From the NCBI RefSeq assembly GCF_012910955.1, contig NZ_WTVQ01000019.1, positions 32,259 to 96,258 of the forward strand: a DNA stretch of 64,000 nt, written 5' to 3'. The notes under the pieces were generated by a model. It worked only from the letters and a program-made list of their open reading frames with translations. It did no database searches and was not told the DNA's origin. Of the stretch, positions 62,650 to 64,000 are shown piece after piece. This stretch comes from Aromatoleum diolicum. GTDB lineage: Bacteria; Pseudomonadota; Gammaproteobacteria; Burkholderiales; Rhodocyclaceae. Position 1 is the first letter of the stretch. Each line of letters starts with the position of its first letter. The translations under genes and the position numbers were made by a program.

Positions 62650-64000
62650 ATGATTTCAGCGCCGCCCGCCAACGCCCCCTTTCCCGCCGAGACCGTTCTT
62701 CAGCCTTCGGCGCAAGGGCACTCCGCGATCGCGCTTGCGAGTTGCGATAGCGCCTCCGACGCCCCCTGCAGCATCCCGGTGCAGGTCGGGGTGTTCTTCG
62801 ATGGCACCAACAACAATCAGGAACGCGACCGGGAAGGCAAGCGGATCGGTCTACCCGACCCGAGGACGAAGATCCCCGCGCCGATGGCGAGCAAGCCACT
62901 CGCGCCCGACGAGTGTTGTCACAGCAATGTAGTACGCCTGTTTCGCGCCTTTCCCGGCGACAAGCCGACTAGCGGTTACTTCTCCTACTACATCCCCGGC
63001 GTCGGGACACCCTTCAAGGAAATCGGTGAGCTCACCGAGACCGCTGGCGGCAAGAGGTTCGCCACGGGTGGGGAGTCCAGAATAATTTTTGGACTGTTGC
63101 AGATAATTAATGCAGTGCACCGTGCCGTATATAAACGTCCTCTATACAAGGACGACCAAGCCGGCCAATTCGCCCAGTCCTACGGCGGTGAAGTCGGCCG
63201 CATCGAACAACGGGGCAACGGCAAAGGCCCGGTGACGGTGATGACGCACCGGAAGTGGTTCGCCCCGCACCTCGCACGGCTCAAGGCGGCGCTCGTCGCG
63301 ACGCCGAAACCGACAATTCCCTCGCTGACCATTTCGGTCTTCGGCTTCTCGCGCGGGGCCGCGGAGGCGGTGGCGTTCTGCCATCTCTTCGACGAACTGC
63401 TGGAGGCGGGACGCCTTGCGGGCATCCAAGCACGCATCAGCTTTCTGGGCGTGTTCGACACGGTGGCGAGCGTGGGTGGCTCGGCCTCAATTGCGAGCAC
63501 CCTGCCGCTGCCCGGTGCGGTATTCGACGGACACTGGTGGTGGGCGGACCGGCTCCTCGATCCGTTGCCGGATTGCGTGCACGCCGGACGGCACTTCATC
63601 TCGGCCCACGAATTGCGCATGAATTTTCCGGTGACGCGGCTGCAGGGCAATATCGAGGAGGTGTATTACCCCGGCGTGCATTCCGACGTCGGCGGCGGTT
63701 ATGCTCCCGGCGATCAGGGCAAGGGACGAGGCAAACAGGCGGCGCTTCTGTCACAGATTCCGCTGCTGCACATGTACCAGGCTGCGCGCGAGGCGGGGGT
63801 TCCGCTGGTGCCATTCAGCGAACTGGACGTAACGGTTCAGGATGACATGCAGGTCGATGCTGCACTCGCGTCCGCGTGGACCGCCTACACGGCCGCATTG
63901 GGCGAGCACGGGGCCTTCCTGACAACGCACATGGAACTGTATTACCGCTGGCGCGCGGCGCGGCTCGATACGCTCGAGACCACCGCCAGCTTCCGCGCCG
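62650..64000 (+). CDS. Tle1/DUF2235 family phospholipase effector (partial, runs off the window)
   Basis: At least 450 residues, open to the end of the window. VGVFFDGTNNNQ near residue 51 is the DUF2235 opening. The nucleophile elbow is GFSRGAAEA with Ser234, GVFDTVASVG lies near residue 272 and HSDVGGGYAPG near residue 343 follows the family order. Tle1 effectors are delivered by type VI secretion and degrade phospholipids of rival cells. A patch at 63070-63170 is markedly AT-rich, suggesting acquired DNA. No VgrG or PAAR gene is visible before the window ends. Confidence 0.85.
   Translation, partial: MISAPPANAPFPAETVLQPSAQGHSAIALASCDSASDAPCSIPVQVGVFFDGTNNNQERDREGKRIGLPDPRTKIPAPMASKPLAPDECCHSNVVRLFRAFPGDKPTSGYFSYYIPGVGTPFKEIGELTETAGGKRFATGGESRIIFGLLQIINAVHRAVYKRPLYKDDQAGQFAQSYGGEVGRIEQRGNGKGPVTVMTHRKWFAPHLARLKAALVATPKPTIPSLTISVFGFSRGAAEAVAFCHLFDELLEAGRLAGIQARISFLGVFDTVASVGGSASIASTLPLPGAVFDGHWWWADRLLDPLPDCVHAGRHFISAHELRMNFPVTRLQGNIEEVYYPGVHSDVGGGYAPGDQGKGRGKQAALLSQIPLLHMYQAAREAGVPLVPFSELDVTVQDDMQVDAALASAWTAYTAALGEHGAFLTTHMELYYRWRAARLDTLETTASFRA

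Overview
The window is high-GC DNA with dense gene packing and short overlaps (ATGA, GTGA). Gene content points to a betaproteobacterium of the Rhodocyclales (Azoarcus / Aromatoleum / Thauera type): the proteobacterial gshA-gshB pair, a PEP-CTERM protein, a TorF-type porin with glnK-amtB, DUF2917, and the rph-rdgB-hemW block next to a kinase/phosphatase pair and yicC. The placement is an inference from gene content, not from a search.

Layout. 1-3.3 kb: MFS exporter, DUF808 membrane protein, tRNA-Gly(CCC). 3.4-7.2 kb: thiS, thiG, trmB, sppA. 7.2-11.7 kb (minus): hemW, rdgB, rph, PP2C phosphatase, Ser/Thr kinase. 11.7-18.8 kb: yicC, then small conserved genes (DUF1499, C_GCAxxG_C_C, YjdF, a 68-aa membrane protein, DUF488, EcsC), a PEP-CTERM protein and an orphan DNA methyltransferase. 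18.9-23.1 kb: gshA-gshB-apbE-DMT exporter. 23.2-31.1 kb: LysR regulator, DUF2917, HCCA isomerase, ABC-F ATPase, threonine ammonia-lyase, thrH, purU. 31.1-36.1 kb (minus): chemoreceptor, rhodanese, and a nitrogen unit (TorF porin-glnK-amtB) with a clear sigma-54 promoter and an NtrC-like site. 36.4-39.5 kb: ubiK, yifB/comM, Bcr/CflA exporter.

39.77-50.48 kb is the most unusual part: nine genes on one strand, mostly overlapping or nearly touching. They encode a phosphatase-aminotransferase fusion, four U32 proteins (three UbiU-like, one UbiV-like, each with a four-Cys set), a cytosolic NMT1/SsuA-like binding protein, a rifampicin-phosphotransferase-shaped dikinase, an SDR and an FAH-family hydrolase. 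I do not recognise this set as a described pathway. The best reading is an oxygen-independent hydroxylation or biosynthetic route for an unknown small molecule. It ends at a perfect 12-bp hairpin facing the convergent livF.

50.5-57.2 kb (minus): a branched-chain-amino-acid-type ABC importer (livFGMH) with two substrate-binding proteins; one of these has a sigma-54-like promoter and an unusually long leader. 57.3-62 kb: two tandem BamE-like lipoproteins, an alpha/beta hydrolase, a VOC protein, a CsoSCA-like carbonic anhydrase homologue and an exported protein. 62.2-64 kb: a DUF3304 lipoprotein followed by a Tle1/DUF2235 phospholipase that runs off the window, a likely type VI secretion immunity-effector pair. 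No rRNA, CRISPR array, insertion sequence or prophage was seen.
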